64,000 nt of DNA from Sphingomonas mucosissima (GTDB lineage Bacteria > Pseudomonadota > Alphaproteobacteria > Sphingomonadales > Sphingomonadaceae): positions 124,001-188,000 of the forward strand of contig NZ_NBBJ01000005.1 of NCBI RefSeq assembly GCF_002197665.1. Reading direction: 5' to 3'. The first letter of the stretch is position 1; each line of letters starts with the position of its first letter. Below, in pieces: positions 9,101-20,046 of the stretch. A program made the translations under genes and the position numbers. The notes under the pieces were generated by a model. That model worked only from the letters and a program-made list of their open reading frames with translations, made no database searches and was not told the DNA's origin.

Positions 9101-10594
9101 ATGACGGATTGGTCGACGATCAAGGACCTCCCGACAACCCGGCTGGAGCAGTTGTTCGCCGATGATCCCGAGCGTCTTGCCAAATTCTCGCTCGACGTGG
9201 CCGGCATCCACTTCGACCTTTCCAAGACTCACCTGACCCGCGAGGCGGTGGCCGCGTTCGAGGCGCTGGCCCGGCAAATGGACCTGGCTGGCAAGCGCGA
9301 GGCGATGTTCGGCGGCGCGCATGTGAACGTGACCGAGGATCGCCCGGTGGAGCACACCGCCGAGCGGGGCGAAGGCAAGGCGGAGAGCCTAAAGCGGGCG
9401 GCCGATTATCATGCCCGGATGCGCATGCTGATCGACGCGATCGAAGCGGAAGCGTTCGGCCCGGTGCGCCACGTGCTGCATGTCGGCATCGGCGGCTCCG
9501 CGCTCGGCCCCAATCTGCTGGTGGACGCGCTAGGGCGTGACAGCGAGCGCTATGACGTTGCGATCGTCTCCAATGTCGATGGCGTGGCGCTGGAGGACGT
9601 GTTCGATCGGTTCGACCCATCGGCCACGCTGCTGGTGGTCGCGTCCAAGACGTTCACCACGACCGAGACGATGATGAACGCCGACAGCGCAATCGGCTGG
9701 ATGCAGGAAAATGGCGTCGAGGATCCTTATGGCCGCGTGATCGCGCTGACCGCATCGCCCGAGCAGGCGATCGAATGGGGCGTGGACGAGACGCGCGTCC
9801 TGCCGTTCTCCGAAGGCGTGGGCGGGCGATATTCGCTGTGGTCCTCGATCGGCTTTCCGGCGGCGATCAAGCTGGGCTGGGACCAGTTCGCCGAATTGCT
9901 GGAAGGCGCGGCGGAGATGGATCGCCATTTCCGCTTGTCGGCGCTGCACGAGAATGCGCCGGCGCTCGCGGCCTTCGCCGACCTTTATTACACGCAGGTG
10001 CGCGGCTGCGAGACGCGCGCGCCGTTCGCTTATGACGAGCGGCTGCGGCTGCTGCCGAGCTATCTCCAGCAGCTGGAGATGGAATCGAACGGCAAGGGCG
10101 TGACGGTGGATGGTCAGCCGGTCGGTCGGCCGACCGCGCCGATCACCTGGGGCGGCGTGGGGACGGATGCGCAGCATGCCGTGTTCCAGCTGCTGCACCA
10201 GGGCACGCATCTGGTGCCGGTGGAGTTCCTGGCGGTGATCGAGGCCGGTGATACGCTGGCCGAGGAACATCATCGCCAGTTGCTGCTCAACGCCTTCGCG
10301 CAGGGCGCCGCGCTAATGAAGGGGCGTGCGAACCCGGACGATCCGGCGCGCGCCTATCCCGGCGATCGTCCGTCATCGACCATCCTGCTCGACGTGCTGG
10401 ACGCGCGGACGCTGGGGGCGCTGATCGCCTTCTATGAGCATCGCGTGTTCGTGAACGGCGTGCTGCTGGGGATCAATTCGTTTGACCAGTTCGGCGTCGA
10501 GCTGGGCAAGGAAATGGCCAAGGCCGCGGCCAAGGGCGGCGGGGACTTCGATCCCTCCACGGCCGACCTGATCCGGCGCGCCGGGCTGGAATAG
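9101..10594 (+). CDS. pgi: glucose-6-phosphate isomerase
   Basis: Interconverts glucose-6-phosphate and fructose-6-phosphate. The protein is 497 residues with GIGGSALGPN, SKTFTTTETMMNA, the catalytic Glu in QQLEMESNGKG, and the His in LLHQGTH. The ATG at 9101 (MTDWSTIKDLP) has GTGGAGAAG upstream; the in-frame ATG at 9059 gives an unconserved 14-residue extension. It stands alone, divergent from lepB, with a short gap before the vapBC pair. Confidence 0.95.
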   Translation: MTDWSTIKDLPTTRLEQLFADDPERLAKFSLDVAGIHFDLSKTHLTREAVAAFEALARQMDLAGKREAMFGGAHVNVTEDRPVEHTAERGEGKAESLKRAADYHARMRMLIDAIEAEAFGPVRHVLHVGIGGSALGPNLLVDALGRDSERYDVAIVSNVDGVALEDVFDRFDPSATLLVVASKTFTTTETMMNADSAIGWMQENGVEDPYGRVIALTASPEQAIEWGVDETRVLPFSEGVGGRYSLWSSIGFPAAIKLGWDQFAELLEGAAEMDRHFRLSALHENAPALAAFADLYYTQVRGCETRAPFAYDERLRLLPSYLQQLEMESNGKGVTVDGQPVGRPTAPITWGGVGTDAQHAVFQLLHQGTHLVPVEFLAVIEAGDTLAEEHHRQLLLNAFAQGAALMKGRANPDDPARAYPGDRPSSTILLDVLDARTLGALIAFYEHRVFVNGVLLGINSFDQFGVELGKEMAKAAAKGGGDFDPSTADLIRRAGLE

Positions 10595-10610
10595 AACGGG
10601 CGCGAACGCT

Positions 10611-10640
10611 ATGTGTATGGCTCTGCGGAGCCATACACAT
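10611..10640. promoter_or_regulatory. perfect 13-bp palindrome overlapping the vapB start codon
   Basis: ATGTGTATGGCTC (10611-10623) is repeated inverted as GAGCCATACACAT (10628-10640) around a TGCG centre. The last two bases are the AT of the vapB start codon. VapB-family antitoxins commonly repress their own operon through such palindromes, so an autoregulatory operator is the likeliest role. It leaves no room for a Shine-Dalgarno, so vapB may be translated from a leaderless message or the hairpin may control translation. It could also serve as a pgi terminator, although no T-run follows. Confidence 0.7.
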
Positions 10641-10851
10641 GCGGACGAATATCGTGATCGATGATGAACTCATCGACGAAGTGATGAAGGGCTTCGGCGT
10701 GCGCACGATGCGCGAGGCGGTGGATCGCGCCCTGCGAGAATCGTTGGCCTTCATTCGGCAACAGCAAGCCGTTCAGGGTATGCGAGGGCTCGGCTGGGAA
10801 GGCGATCTTGATGTGATGCGGACGGACAAGCCGCTTCCCGAATGGGATTGA
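10639..10851 (+). CDS. vapB: VapB-family antitoxin
   Basis: A 70-residue antitoxin. The N-terminal half RTNIVIDDELIDEVMKGFG resembles the PF09957-type VapB antitoxins that bind DNA as ribbon-helix-helix dimers, and the C-terminal tail (LGWEGDLDVMRTDK) is the usual toxin-binding end. It overlaps the toxin gene by ten bases. The start codon lies at the end of a perfect palindrome (10611-10640), consistent with self-repression. Assignment rests on the N-terminal pattern and the adjacent PIN toxin. Confidence 0.88.
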   Translation: MRTNIVIDDELIDEVMKGFGVRTMREAVDRALRESLAFIRQQQAVQGMRGLGWEGDLDVMRTDKPLPEWD

Positions 10852-11261
10852 TCTTCGTCGACTCCGGCGTCTGGATCGATAACCTGCGCGGTCGTTCGAC
10901 GCCGCAGACTGAGGTTATTCTGAGGCCCCGCTCGGCGCGCCAGCGACTGGTGCTGGGCGACCTAGTTCTCGCCGAAGTTCTTCAAGGGACTCGCGACGAG
11001 ACCCATCTTGCTCGGGTGCGATCATTCTTTGCAGACTTGCACCCTGTGGTGGTCTGCGATCATCGGGTCGCGGTGGAGGCGGCGCGCAACTATCACCGGC
11101 TCCGCGCGCTCGGCATAACCCCGCGCAAGACGATCGACACGCTGATCGCTACGCGCTGCATTCTTGATCGCATCCCGCTGCTTTACAGTGATCGGGATTT
11201 CGATCCTTTCGTCCAACACCTCGGGCTCATATCTGCGCTCGACGCCAGCGGAGTGAACTGA
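10842..11261 (+). CDS. vapC: VapC-family PIN-domain ribonuclease toxin
   Basis: A 139-residue PIN-domain endoribonuclease that would cleave RNA when freed from VapB. Acidic metal ligands of the family are visible: Asp7 (FVDSGVWID), Glu45 (LVLAEVLQG), Asp99 (KTIDTLIA) and an Asp in the YSDRDFDPF segment. It overlaps vapB upstream, and its TGA overlaps the ATG of the glutathione reductase gene (TGATG), so the reductase may be partly translated from the vapBC message. Confidence 0.92.
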   Translation: MGLIFVDSGVWIDNLRGRSTPQTEVILRPRSARQRLVLGDLVLAEVLQGTRDETHLARVRSFFADLHPVVVCDHRVAVEAARNYHRLRALGITPRKTIDTLIATRCILDRIPLLYSDRDFDPFVQHLGLISALDASGVN

Positions 11262-12613
11262 TGCCCGAATTCGACTATGACCTTTTCACCATTGGCGCCG
11301 GTTCCGGTGGGACACGGGCGTCGCGCGTGGCGGCGGCGCATGGTGCGCGCGTGGCGGTGGCGGAGGAATATCGCGTCGGCGGCACCTGCGTGATCCGCGG
11401 CTGCGTGCCCAAGAAGCTGCTCGTCTATGGCGCGCATTTCGCCGAGGACCTGAAGGACGCGCAGCGCTTTGGCTGGCGTGTGCCCGACGATTTGGCGTTT
11501 GACTGGAAGTGCTTACAGCAAAACGTGCTGTCCGAGGTGGACCGGATCAACCAGGCGTACACGACGACGCTGGAGTCGAACGGCGCCGAGATCATTCATC
11601 AGCGCGCGACGATCACCGGGCCGAACGAAGTGACGCTGGCGGACGGGACGACCAGGACGGCCGCGCACATCCTGGTGGCCAGCGGCGCACGACCGCACGT
11701 GCCCGAGTTCCCGGGGTGCGAGCATGGCATCACCTCCAACGACGTCTTTCATCTCGACGCCATTCCCAGGCGGGTGCTGATCGCGGGTGCCGGCTATATC
11801 GCCAATGAGTTCGCTGGTATCTTCCACCAGCTTGGCGCGCACGTGACCATCATGAACCGCACCAAGGAGATCCTGCGCGGCTACGACCTGCAGATCCGCG
11901 ACCGGCTGCTCCAGATCAGCATGATGAAGGGGCTCGATTTCCGCTTCGATTCCACGTTCGAAAAGATCGTGAAGCAGGACGATGGCTGCCTGGAAGTGCA
12001 CATGATCGGGCAGGAAGAGCCGGTGATCGTTGATTGCGTTTTGTATGCGACCGGCCGCCTGCCCAACGCGGAGGGGCTGGGCCTGGAGAATGTCGGCATC
12101 GAGGTGGACGCAAAGGGCGCGATCCCGATCAATGACGATTTCCGCACCAGTTGTCCGTCGATCTCTGCGCTGGGCGACGTGACGAACCGGATCCAGTTGA
12201 CCCCCGTCGCTATACGCGAAGGGCAGGCCTTTGCCGAGAACATGTTCGGCAGGGGCGGTGCGAGCGTGGATTACCATTGCGTGCCGGCGGCGTGCTTCAG
12301 CCACCCGCCGATCGCCGGGGTGGGCATGACCGAAAGCGAGGCGCGGCAGAAGCTGGGCTCCGTGCGGATCTATTCGTCCGATTTCCGGCCAATGAAGAAT
12401 GTGCTGGCGGGGCGCGACGAGCGATCGCTGTACAAGATGGTGTGCGATGCCGAGACGGACCGAGTGGTGGGCATCCACATGATCGGGCCGGACTGCCCGG
12501 AGATCATCCAGGCCGCCGCCGTGTGCGTAAAGGCCGGGCTGACCAAGGCGCAGTTCGACCAAACGGTGGCGCTGCACCCGACCATGGCGGAAGAGCTGGT
12601 GCTGCTGAAGTAA
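11261..12613 (+). CDS. gor: glutathione-disulfide reductase
   Basis: FAD- and NADPH-dependent reductase that regenerates glutathione from its disulfide. The redox pair is Cys43 and Cys48 in GGTCVIRGCVPKK, a second dinucleotide-binding motif is GAGYIANEFAGI, and the C-terminal His motif is LHPTMAEELV. It is 450 residues, normal for the family. The start overlaps the vapC stop, an unusual coupling of a redox enzyme to a toxin gene. Confidence 0.93.
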   Translation: MPEFDYDLFTIGAGSGGTRASRVAAAHGARVAVAEEYRVGGTCVIRGCVPKKLLVYGAHFAEDLKDAQRFGWRVPDDLAFDWKCLQQNVLSEVDRINQAYTTTLESNGAEIIHQRATITGPNEVTLADGTTRTAAHILVASGARPHVPEFPGCEHGITSNDVFHLDAIPRRVLIAGAGYIANEFAGIFHQLGAHVTIMNRTKEILRGYDLQIRDRLLQISMMKGLDFRFDSTFEKIVKQDDGCLEVHMIGQEEPVIVDCVLYATGRLPNAEGLGLENVGIEVDAKGAIPINDDFRTSCPSISALGDVTNRIQLTPVAIREGQAFAENMFGRGGASVDYHCVPAACFSHPPIAGVGMTESEARQKLGSVRIYSSDFRPMKNVLAGRDERSLYKMVCDAETDRVVGIHMIGPDCPEIIQAAAVCVKAGLTKAQFDQTVALHPTMAEELVLLK

Positions 12614-12626
12614 GCCACTGGGCGCG

Positions 12627-12644
12627 CCCCGGCGCTGGCCGGGG
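12627..12644 (+). terminator. GC-rich hairpin after gor
   Basis: CCCCGGC and GCCGGGG pair around a GCTG loop, 13 bases after the gor stop. No T-run follows, so this is a possible rather than firm terminator. It lies between gor and the convergent gene at 12663. Confidence 0.4.
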
Positions 12645-12662
12645 GCACCTTGCAGGCGGGCG

Positions 12663-13133
12663 TTAGGCGGCGACCTCGTCCCATTCGCTCGCCAGTCGTT
12701 CGGCGACGAGCGCGGTCACGACTGATTGGAGGACGTGCAGCGCCCAGCGTTCGGATGCCTTGCGCGGGCCGGCTTCGACCTCGCCTTGCGTGATGCCGAG
12801 CAGCGGCGCGATGCCGGCGATGTTGACCACGTAAAGCGCGGTGCCAAAGGCGACACCGAGCGCGGCCGGCGGAACGTTCGGCGCCCATTGCCGCACCTGC
12901 GCGTAAAGGCCGCCGAACGCCGCGGAGGCGCCGAGGTGATTGACGAATTCGACCGCGCTGGTGCCGGTGTCGCCGATCACCTCGCGCGAGCCGGTGGTGC
13001 GGTCGATCCAATCGACCGCGTCGCGATCAAGCGTCTTGCCGAGCACGCCGCTGCGCCGCCCGGCCCACATCGCGGCCGTTGTCACCACCCCGGCGACGAT
13101 GCCGCCGACGATTGCTGCGTTGCGCCTGTTCAT
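12663..13133 (-). CDS. hypothetical membrane protein
   Basis: 156 residues, function not recognised. It begins MNRRNAAIVGGIVAGVV, a hydrophobic N-terminal helix, and has further hydrophobic glycine/alanine-rich stretches (LGVAFGTALYVVNIAGIAPLLG) consistent with an inner-membrane protein. ATG 13133 has AAGGAGA about nine bases upstream, so I prefer it to the longer frame reaching 13268. No catalytic motif is visible. Confidence 0.75.
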   Translation of the reverse strand: MNRRNAAIVGGIVAGVVTTAAMWAGRRSGVLGKTLDRDAVDWIDRTTGSREVIGDTGTSAVEFVNHLGASAAFGGLYAQVRQWAPNVPPAALGVAFGTALYVVNIAGIAPLLGITQGEVEAGPRKASERWALHVLQSVVTALVAERLASEWDEVAA

Positions 13134-13194
13134 GCGTGCTCTCCTTGATTTGTCGTCGAAGGGGGTAAGCCGCCGCGGCGCCTGAGGGTTCCGC

Positions 13195-13653
13195 TCAGCG
13201 CGTGCCGAACGGCAGGACGCTTTCGTATGTCCCCAGGTCGGGCGCGCCGATGACGCGCGCGCCGGCACGCAGGAGGAAGGCGTGGCGGACGATCTCCGCC
13301 TGCTGCTCGATTCCGTAGCGCTTGAGCGGCCAGCCGGGCACGAAGCTGTAATGGTAACGGCAGAAGGGATGGCGGGCGAGCGGCAGGAAGATGCCGCGCT
13401 GATGCTGCCAGACGTGGCACATCTCGTGAATGAACAGGCCTTGCTCGCCGAGCGAGGCGGCGGCGAAATCGTCGCGGTAGATGTCGCCGTGCGGGTGGAA
13501 GTGAATGCGGCCGCGCGGCGCCATCACGACATGGCGCGGCTGGAACGGGAACCAGCGGTGGTGGCAGATCTCCACCTGCTCCAGATCGATGGCGGTGCCG
13601 TAGACGGAGCGGGCGAGAACCTTTTCGCCATCGGTGAGGCGTCTGGTGGTCAT
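13195..13653 (-). CDS. putative zincin-like metallopeptidase
   Basis: 152 residues. The core feature is HEMCHVWQHQRG (HExxH type), which in zinc metallopeptidases supplies two His ligands and the catalytic Glu. No signal peptide is visible. The start ATG 13653 directly follows an in-frame GTG. It is a small stand-alone domain like those found near secretion or stress genes; its substrate is unknown. The family assignment rests on the single motif, so confidence in function is modest, while the gene itself looks real. Confidence 0.7.
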   Translation of the reverse strand: MTTRRLTDGEKVLARSVYGTAIDLEQVEICHHRWFPFQPRHVVMAPRGRIHFHPHGDIYRDDFAAASLGEQGLFIHEMCHVWQHQRGIFLPLARHPFCRYHYSFVPGWPLKRYGIEQQAEIVRHAFLLRAGARVIGAPDLGTYESVLPFGTR

Positions 13654-13702
13654 CACCGCTTAGGTAGGAAGGCCAGCGCCGCGATCCAGCGGCTGGTGCT
13701 GC

Positions 13703-14446
13703 TCAGCGCGGCGTAGCGGCGGGGCGGTACAGCACCCAATCCTCGCGATCGGCGAGGACGTGCCAGCGATCACTGGCCTCGAACGCCTCCCGGTGCTGCG
13801 GATTGACGTACACCGCGACGATCTCCTCGCCGGCAGCGGCGCGCTGCTCGAGCCGCTCCAGCACCTCGCGCAGAATGACGGGGCCAAAGCTGTTGTAGAT
13901 ATAGGCAAAGATCGGCCCGGCGGGGGGTACGTAGCTGCCCGCATCGCCCAACACCATCTCGCAGCGACGCGACGCTCCGCCGACAGCGGCGAAGCGATCG
14001 GCATTGGCGAGCGCCACCGCGTGAAGCTCGGGCGCGAACTCGACGCCGATGGCACGGCCAAAGCCGGCGGCGGCGGCGATCATCACGACGCGTCCCTTGC
14101 CCGAGCCATAGTCGATAAAGGTGAAGCGCGCCGGATCGATTGCGGCCGCCGTCATGGCTTCGGACAAGGCGACGCCGTTGCTGGCTTGATAACCGCACCC
14201 CATCAGCGCGCGGTCACGCGCGACGTTCAGGGCGGAAAGGTTCATCGTGCCGCCGGTGTCCGTGCCCCAGCGGCGGTCGAACGCCTGATCGGCGCGCCGC
14301 GCGCGGGCGGCGGCGGGGCTGAACCCGCGCGCAGTGTGGCGGAGGGTTTTCAAGGTGAGCGCGGCGATCTCTCCCGGCGTGCGGCCCTCCACGCGCCGCA
14401 TCAGCCCATCGCGCCATGTTGATAGCTTGCCCATGCCCGAGGTCAT
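13703..14446 (-). CDS. class I SAM-dependent methyltransferase
   Basis: About 247 residues. The SAM-binding motif I is FIDYGSGKGRVVMIAAA, followed by an acidic residue in the next strand (GVEFAPEL), and motif IV is AYIYNSFGP. The substrate is not recognisable; related proteins are described as DOT1-like or general methyltransferases. The start is uncertain: ATG 14446 and ATG 14434 (MGKLSTW) are in frame, and neither has a good ribosome site. Confidence 0.78.
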   Translation of the reverse strand: MTSGMGKLSTWRDGLMRRVEGRTPGEIAALTLKTLRHTARGFSPAAARARRADQAFDRRWGTDTGGTMNLSALNVARDRALMGCGYQASNGVALSEAMTAAAIDPARFTFIDYGSGKGRVVMIAAAAGFGRAIGVEFAPELHAVALANADRFAAVGGASRRCEMVLGDAGSYVPPAGPIFAYIYNSFGPVILREVLERLEQRAAAGEEIVAVYVNPQHREAFEASDRWHVLADREDWVLYRPAATPR

Positions 14447-14537
14447 GACACGCAAAGGTTACGGACCGGTGAGTCGGCGGCGCTACTGGATGCACAGCGG
14501 CCGCCCGGGTGCGCTACGGTGCCCGCTGCGGCTGCGA

Positions 14538-14984
14538 TCATTTGCCGGCGGGCGCGGGATCGCCCGCCGCGATGACCCGCGCATTCTGCTGGATCCGCGT
14601 CGCATCGGCGAAGGTGAAGATGAAGGTGAGCGATCCACCCGGCTTCACCGCCGAGTTCACGTTGAACAGCATGGCGTGCTTTCCGCCGGGCGCGAATTGC
14701 ACCTGCTGGAGCGCAGGGACGGGCACCTGATCGACGGCGTCCATCGTCATGCCACCCTGGGTCGCCTTGCTTTCATGAAGTTCGGTGCGCACCGCCATAT
14801 CCGTCCGGACGCTCACCAGCGTTGCATCCTGCGGGCCGCCATGAATGGTGAAATAGGCAGCCGCCGGGCGCCCCTCGACCGCGGCGAGGCGCACCCATGC
14901 GTCACTGATCGACAATTGCTTTTCGGGTGCGCATCCCGTGAGGGCGGCGGCGGCAATGGCGAGCGCAGCGGCAGCGCGAAACAT
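14538..14984 (-). CDS. periplasmic copper chaperone PCu(A)C family lipoprotein
   Basis: 148 residues with a lipoprotein signal (AAAALTGC, lipobox Cys near residue 18). Metal-binding residues of the PCu(A)C family are present: the His in ELHESKATQGGMTM, with nearby Met residues, and KHAMLF (His-x-Met). This family delivers Cu(I) to cytochrome c oxidase in the periplasm. ATG 14984 is preceded by GGGAGAG. It is divergent from dnaK and stands alone. Confidence 0.9.
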   Translation of the reverse strand: MFRAAAALAIAAAALTGCAPEKQLSISDAWVRLAAVEGRPAAAYFTIHGGPQDATLVSVRTDMAVRTELHESKATQGGMTMDAVDQVPVPALQQVQFAPGGKHAMLFNVNSAVKPGGSLTFIFTFADATRIQQNARVIAAGDPAPAGK

Positions 14985-15096
14985 GGGTCTCTCCCGAACC
15001 GAAACAGTCCCTAATCGGTACGCCCCTGCGCCCCCGGCGGCAAGCGGCGAGCGCACCTGGCGGGCGGGCAAGCAGGCGCTACCCGGCAAGCAGAGT

Positions 15097-15130
15097 AGGT
15101 GCCTTGCGGCCGGGGAACCGGCACCTATAT
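15097..15130 (+). promoter_or_regulatory. heat-shock (RpoH/sigma32-type) promoter of dnaK, overlapped by a palindrome
   Basis: CTTG (15103-15106), an 18-base spacer and CTATAT (15125-15130) match the alphaproteobacterial RpoH consensus (CTTG, 17-18 bases, CYTATNT). The expected transcript start is near 15137, giving a leader of roughly 88 bases before dnaK. A perfect 8-bp inverted repeat, TAGGTGCC (15097-15104) and GGCACCTA (15120-15127), overlaps both promoter boxes. No CIRCE element was seen. The promoter call is by consensus only. Confidence 0.7.
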
Positions 15131-15224
15131 CGCGCTTCGTCAACGCTGTTCCGTCGCCGTAACGGGGCGAAGCGGCAGGTTTTTGTTACACGGTTTGTTT
15201 CAGGCAGGGGCTAGAAGAGCACTC

Positions 15225-17132
<1,908 letters not shown>

Positions 17133-17203
17133 GCGATGCGGCCCATCGGCCACGCCGGCTGTTGCCGGGTGACGGGTGGGCCCTTGCTGCGCGGGGGCGC
17201 TGA

Positions 17204-18325
17204 ATGACTGAAGTCGACTTTTACGAGCTGCTGGAGGTCGATCGCTCGGCAGATGCCGGCACGATCAAATCCGCGTATCGCAAGCTCGCGATGAAATTTC
17301 ACCCGGACAAGAACGCCGGGTGCAAGGATTCCGAAGCCAAGTTCAAGGCGGTCAGCGAAGCGTATGACTGCCTGAAGGATCCGCAGAAACGCGCCGCTTA
17401 CGACCGCTACGGCCACGCCGCGTTCCGCAATGGTGGCGGCGGCGGTGGCGGGCACGGCCAGGACTTCTCCGGCTTTTCCGATATCTTCGAAAGCGTGTTC
17501 GGCGAATTCATGGGCGGCCGCTCTGGCGGGCGCAGCCAGGTGCGCCGCGGCGCTGACCTGCGCTACGACATGGATATCACGCTGGAGGAGGCCTATCATG
17601 GCAAATCCGCGGAGATCACCGTTGATGTAACGGCGGCGTGCGATACCTGCCATGGATCGGGCGCGCGCGCCGGCAGCCATCCGCATACCTGCAGCACCTG
17701 CGCCGGGCACGGCAAAGTGCGGGCACAGCAGGGCTTCTTCGTGGTCGAGCGGGCGTGCCCCGTCTGCAACGGCTCGGGCCAGGTGATCGACGATCCGTGC
17801 CCCGATTGCCGCGGGGATGGCCGGATCGAGCGCACCAAGACACTGAGCGTGGAGATCCCGCCCGGCGTCGACGAAGGCACGCGCGTGCGCATGACGGGCG
17901 AAGGCGAGGCGGGCGCACGTGGCGCACCGGCCGGCGACCTTTACATCTTCCTCCATGTGAAGCGGCACAATCTGTTCGAGCGCGAGGGGACGACCTTGTT
18001 TGCCCGCGCGCCGATCAGCTTCACCACGGCGGCGCTTGGCGGATCGCTGACGATCCCGGGCCTTGACGGGCGCAGCCATGAACTGCGCATTCCCGCGGGC
18101 ATCCAGTCCGGCAAGCAATTGCGCCAGCGCGGCGCCGGCATGCCGGTGTTGCAGGGCAGGGGCTTCGGGGATCTGGTGGTGCAGATCGACGTTGAAACAC
18201 CGACCCGACTTTCCACCCGGCAGCGCGCGCTGCTGGAAGAGTTTCGGGAAACCGAGACGGGCGACGAATGCCCTGCCAGCCAGGGCTTCTTTTCCCGCCT
18301 GAAAAGCGCGTTCGCCGGGGAATGA
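17204..18325 (+). CDS. dnaJ: co-chaperone DnaJ (Hsp40)
   Basis: 373 residues with the full type I layout: J domain with HPD at residues 33-35, a Gly/Phe-rich linker, four CxxCxGxG-type zinc repeats ([32 protein letters not shown]), and the C-terminal substrate-binding domain. It stimulates the ATPase of the adjacent DnaK. It is most likely cotranscribed from the dnaK heat-shock promoter. Confidence 0.97.
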   Translation: MTEVDFYELLEVDRSADAGTIKSAYRKLAMKFHPDKNAGCKDSEAKFKAVSEAYDCLKDPQKRAAYDRYGHAAFRNGGGGGGGHGQDFSGFSDIFESVFGEFMGGRSGGRSQVRRGADLRYDMDITLEEAYHGKSAEITVDVTAACDTCHGSGARAGSHPHTCSTCAGHGKVRAQQGFFVVERACPVCNGSGQVIDDPCPDCRGDGRIERTKTLSVEIPPGVDEGTRVRMTGEGEAGARGAPAGDLYIFLHVKRHNLFEREGTTLFARAPISFTTAALGGSLTIPGLDGRSHELRIPAGIQSGKQLRQRGAGMPVLQGRGFGDLVVQIDVETPTRLSTRQRALLEEFRETETGDECPASQGFFSRLKSAFAGE

Positions 18326-18353
18326 CGCCGGCGAGGGCGGAAGGAGAAGGCTG

Positions 18354-18725
18354 ATGCGTATCCTGTTTCCGATTGCCCTCGCCATTGCGACCCTTGCGGC
18401 GCCCGGCGCCGCGCGCGATCGCAACGCCGTGCCGGCGGCGACGCCGGCCGGCGAGCCGCAGACATGCATCCCGCTCCGCAGCATTCGCGAAAGCATGGTA
18501 CGCAGCGATCAAATCATCGACTTCCGGGTGAACGGCAACCGCTACTACCGCGTGACCTTGCCTCATTCCTGCCCGAACCTCGGCTTTGAGCGTCGCTTCA
18601 GCTATGCCACGTCGCTCAGCCAATTGTGCGCGCAGGACATCATCACCGTGTTCAGCCAGACCCCGCCGATGGCGGGCGCGAGCTGCGGCCTGGCGCCGTT
18701 CCAGCCGGTGACTTTAGCGAAGTAA
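18354..18725 (+). CDS. exported DUF6491-like protein
   Basis: 123 residues with a signal peptide ([20 protein letters not shown]). The mature part has four Cys and the pattern CIPLRSI ... [15 protein letters not shown] ... QLCAQDII ... CGLAPFQPV, which I recognise as the DUF6491 family common in sphingomonads and relatives. The function is unknown; the Cys are probably disulfide-bonded in the periplasm. It lies 28 bases after dnaJ and may be cotranscribed. Confidence 0.82.
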   Translation: MRILFPIALAIATLAAPGAARDRNAVPAATPAGEPQTCIPLRSIRESMVRSDQIIDFRVNGNRYYRVTLPHSCPNLGFERRFSYATSLSQLCAQDIITVFSQTPPMAGASCGLAPFQPVTLAK

Positions 18726-18804
18726 GACGGGCGAAGTGATGCGGGTACTGCGCGCGTAAAATCGCTGGCGCCGGCAGCCGGCCGCTGCTAGGCGCTTTTC
18801 TCCG

Positions 18805-18878
<74 letters not shown>

Positions 18879-18881
<3 letters not shown>

Positions 18882-18905
18882 AAGCTAAACTGCTGATAGC
18901 TTTGG
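18879..18905. repeat. 9-bp inverted repeat at the attL boundary
   Basis: CCAAAGCTA (18879-18887) and TAGCTTTGG (18897-18905) pair around nine bases. It begins in the tRNA CCA and reaches into the island. It may be an integrase binding site, or a hairpin ending tRNA transcription; sequence alone does not decide. Confidence 0.5.
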
Positions 18906-18993
18906 ATTTATGGATTTTCTGGTAAGGTAAATCCTCCGTCCAGAATGGCTTTCGACCGCTCCTGTACACATCCGTGACACAGGAGGCCGCCGG

Positions 18994-20046
18994 ATGGCGA
19001 CGATTACAAAGCGTAAAAATGGCTGGTTTGCGCAGATTCGCAGGCAGGGGTACGAGCCGGAGTACAAGACGTTTCGCCTGAAAAGCGAGGCGCAGAAGTG
19101 GGCTAGGGAACGGGAAGCCCGGATCGATCAGGGTGGACCAGCGGTAAGCCATCGCATCCTTCGCGAAACTACCCTTGGCGATCTTATCCGCCGGTACATC
19201 GGAGAAGTGACGCCTTCGAAGCTTAGCGCCGAAAGTGAGCGGCTAAGGCTCTCTAAGCTGCTAGCAGCACCTATGTGCGATATAGCACTAAGCGACCTCA
19301 CCAGCGCCCCTATAGCAGCTTACAGGGACGCTCGGGCTAAGGTAGTTAAGCCGGGCACCATCGCACGCGAACTAGGTCTCCTACGGACGATCGTTGAGGT
19401 TGCCCGACGTGATTGGGGGATCGGGCTAGCGACCAATGTAATGTCGCAAGTTCGTCGTATTCCGGTGAAGAATGCCAGGGATAGGCGGCTCAACCCCGGC
19501 GAGTACGAGCGCCTTATGATTGCTCTGCAATCCACAAGGAATAAGCTGATACGCCCGGCAGTGATGCTTGCGATCGAAACGGGGCTTAGGCGAGGGGAGT
19601 TGTTAAATCTAAGGTGGCGCGAGATTGATATAAGCAGAAGAACCGCGCACATACCGCATACCAAAACCGGGTATGCTAGAACGATACCCCTTACAGATGC
19701 CGCCCTATCCGTTTTGGCTATCATACCTCGCGAAGAAGATAAGCTGTTTCATATAACAGCTATGTCTCTGCGCCTAGCATGGAACCGCGTTAGAGAAAGG
19801 GCAGGTATGCCTGACCTCAACTTTCATGACCTCCGGCACGAAGCTATCAGCAGGTTTGCTGAAATGGGCCTCACGACCGTCGAGTTAGCTGTAATCTCCG
19901 GTCACAGAGATATGCGCATGTTAATGCGCTACACCCACCTAAAACCTGCTGACCTTGCGCGAAAGCTAGCTGGAAGGTCTTGGAGTTCGGACGCAGGCGC
20001 AGCATTGCCGCAGCCTCCGTGTGCGGCGTCCACAACGCCCGCCTAA
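18994..20046 (+). CDS. int: site-specific tyrosine recombinase (integrase)
   Basis: 350-residue phage-type integrase that would recombine the tRNA-Arg att site. Catalytic residues are all visible: Arg199 (ETGLRRGE), Lys224 (HTKTGYA), His278 and Arg281 (HDLRHE), His304 (SGHRD) and Tyr313 (MRYTHL). A short N-terminal SAM-like and Arm-binding region precedes them. A strong AGGAGG lies before ATG 18994; it is part of a 7-bp stem (CTCCTGT 18959-18965 with ACAGGAG 18979-18985) that could dampen translation. It is adjacent to attL and points into the island, the usual arrangement. Confidence 0.95.
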   Translation: MATITKRKNGWFAQIRRQGYEPEYKTFRLKSEAQKWAREREARIDQGGPAVSHRILRETTLGDLIRRYIGEVTPSKLSAESERLRLSKLLAAPMCDIALSDLTSAPIAAYRDARAKVVKPGTIARELGLLRTIVEVARRDWGIGLATNVMSQVRRIPVKNARDRRLNPGEYERLMIALQSTRNKLIRPAVMLAIETGLRRGELLNLRWREIDISRRTAHIPHTKTGYARTIPLTDAALSVLAIIPREEDKLFHITAMSLRLAWNRVRERAGMPDLNFHDLRHEAISRFAEMGLTTVELAVISGHRDMRMLMRYTHLKPADLARKLAGRSWSSDAGAALPQPPCAASTTPA

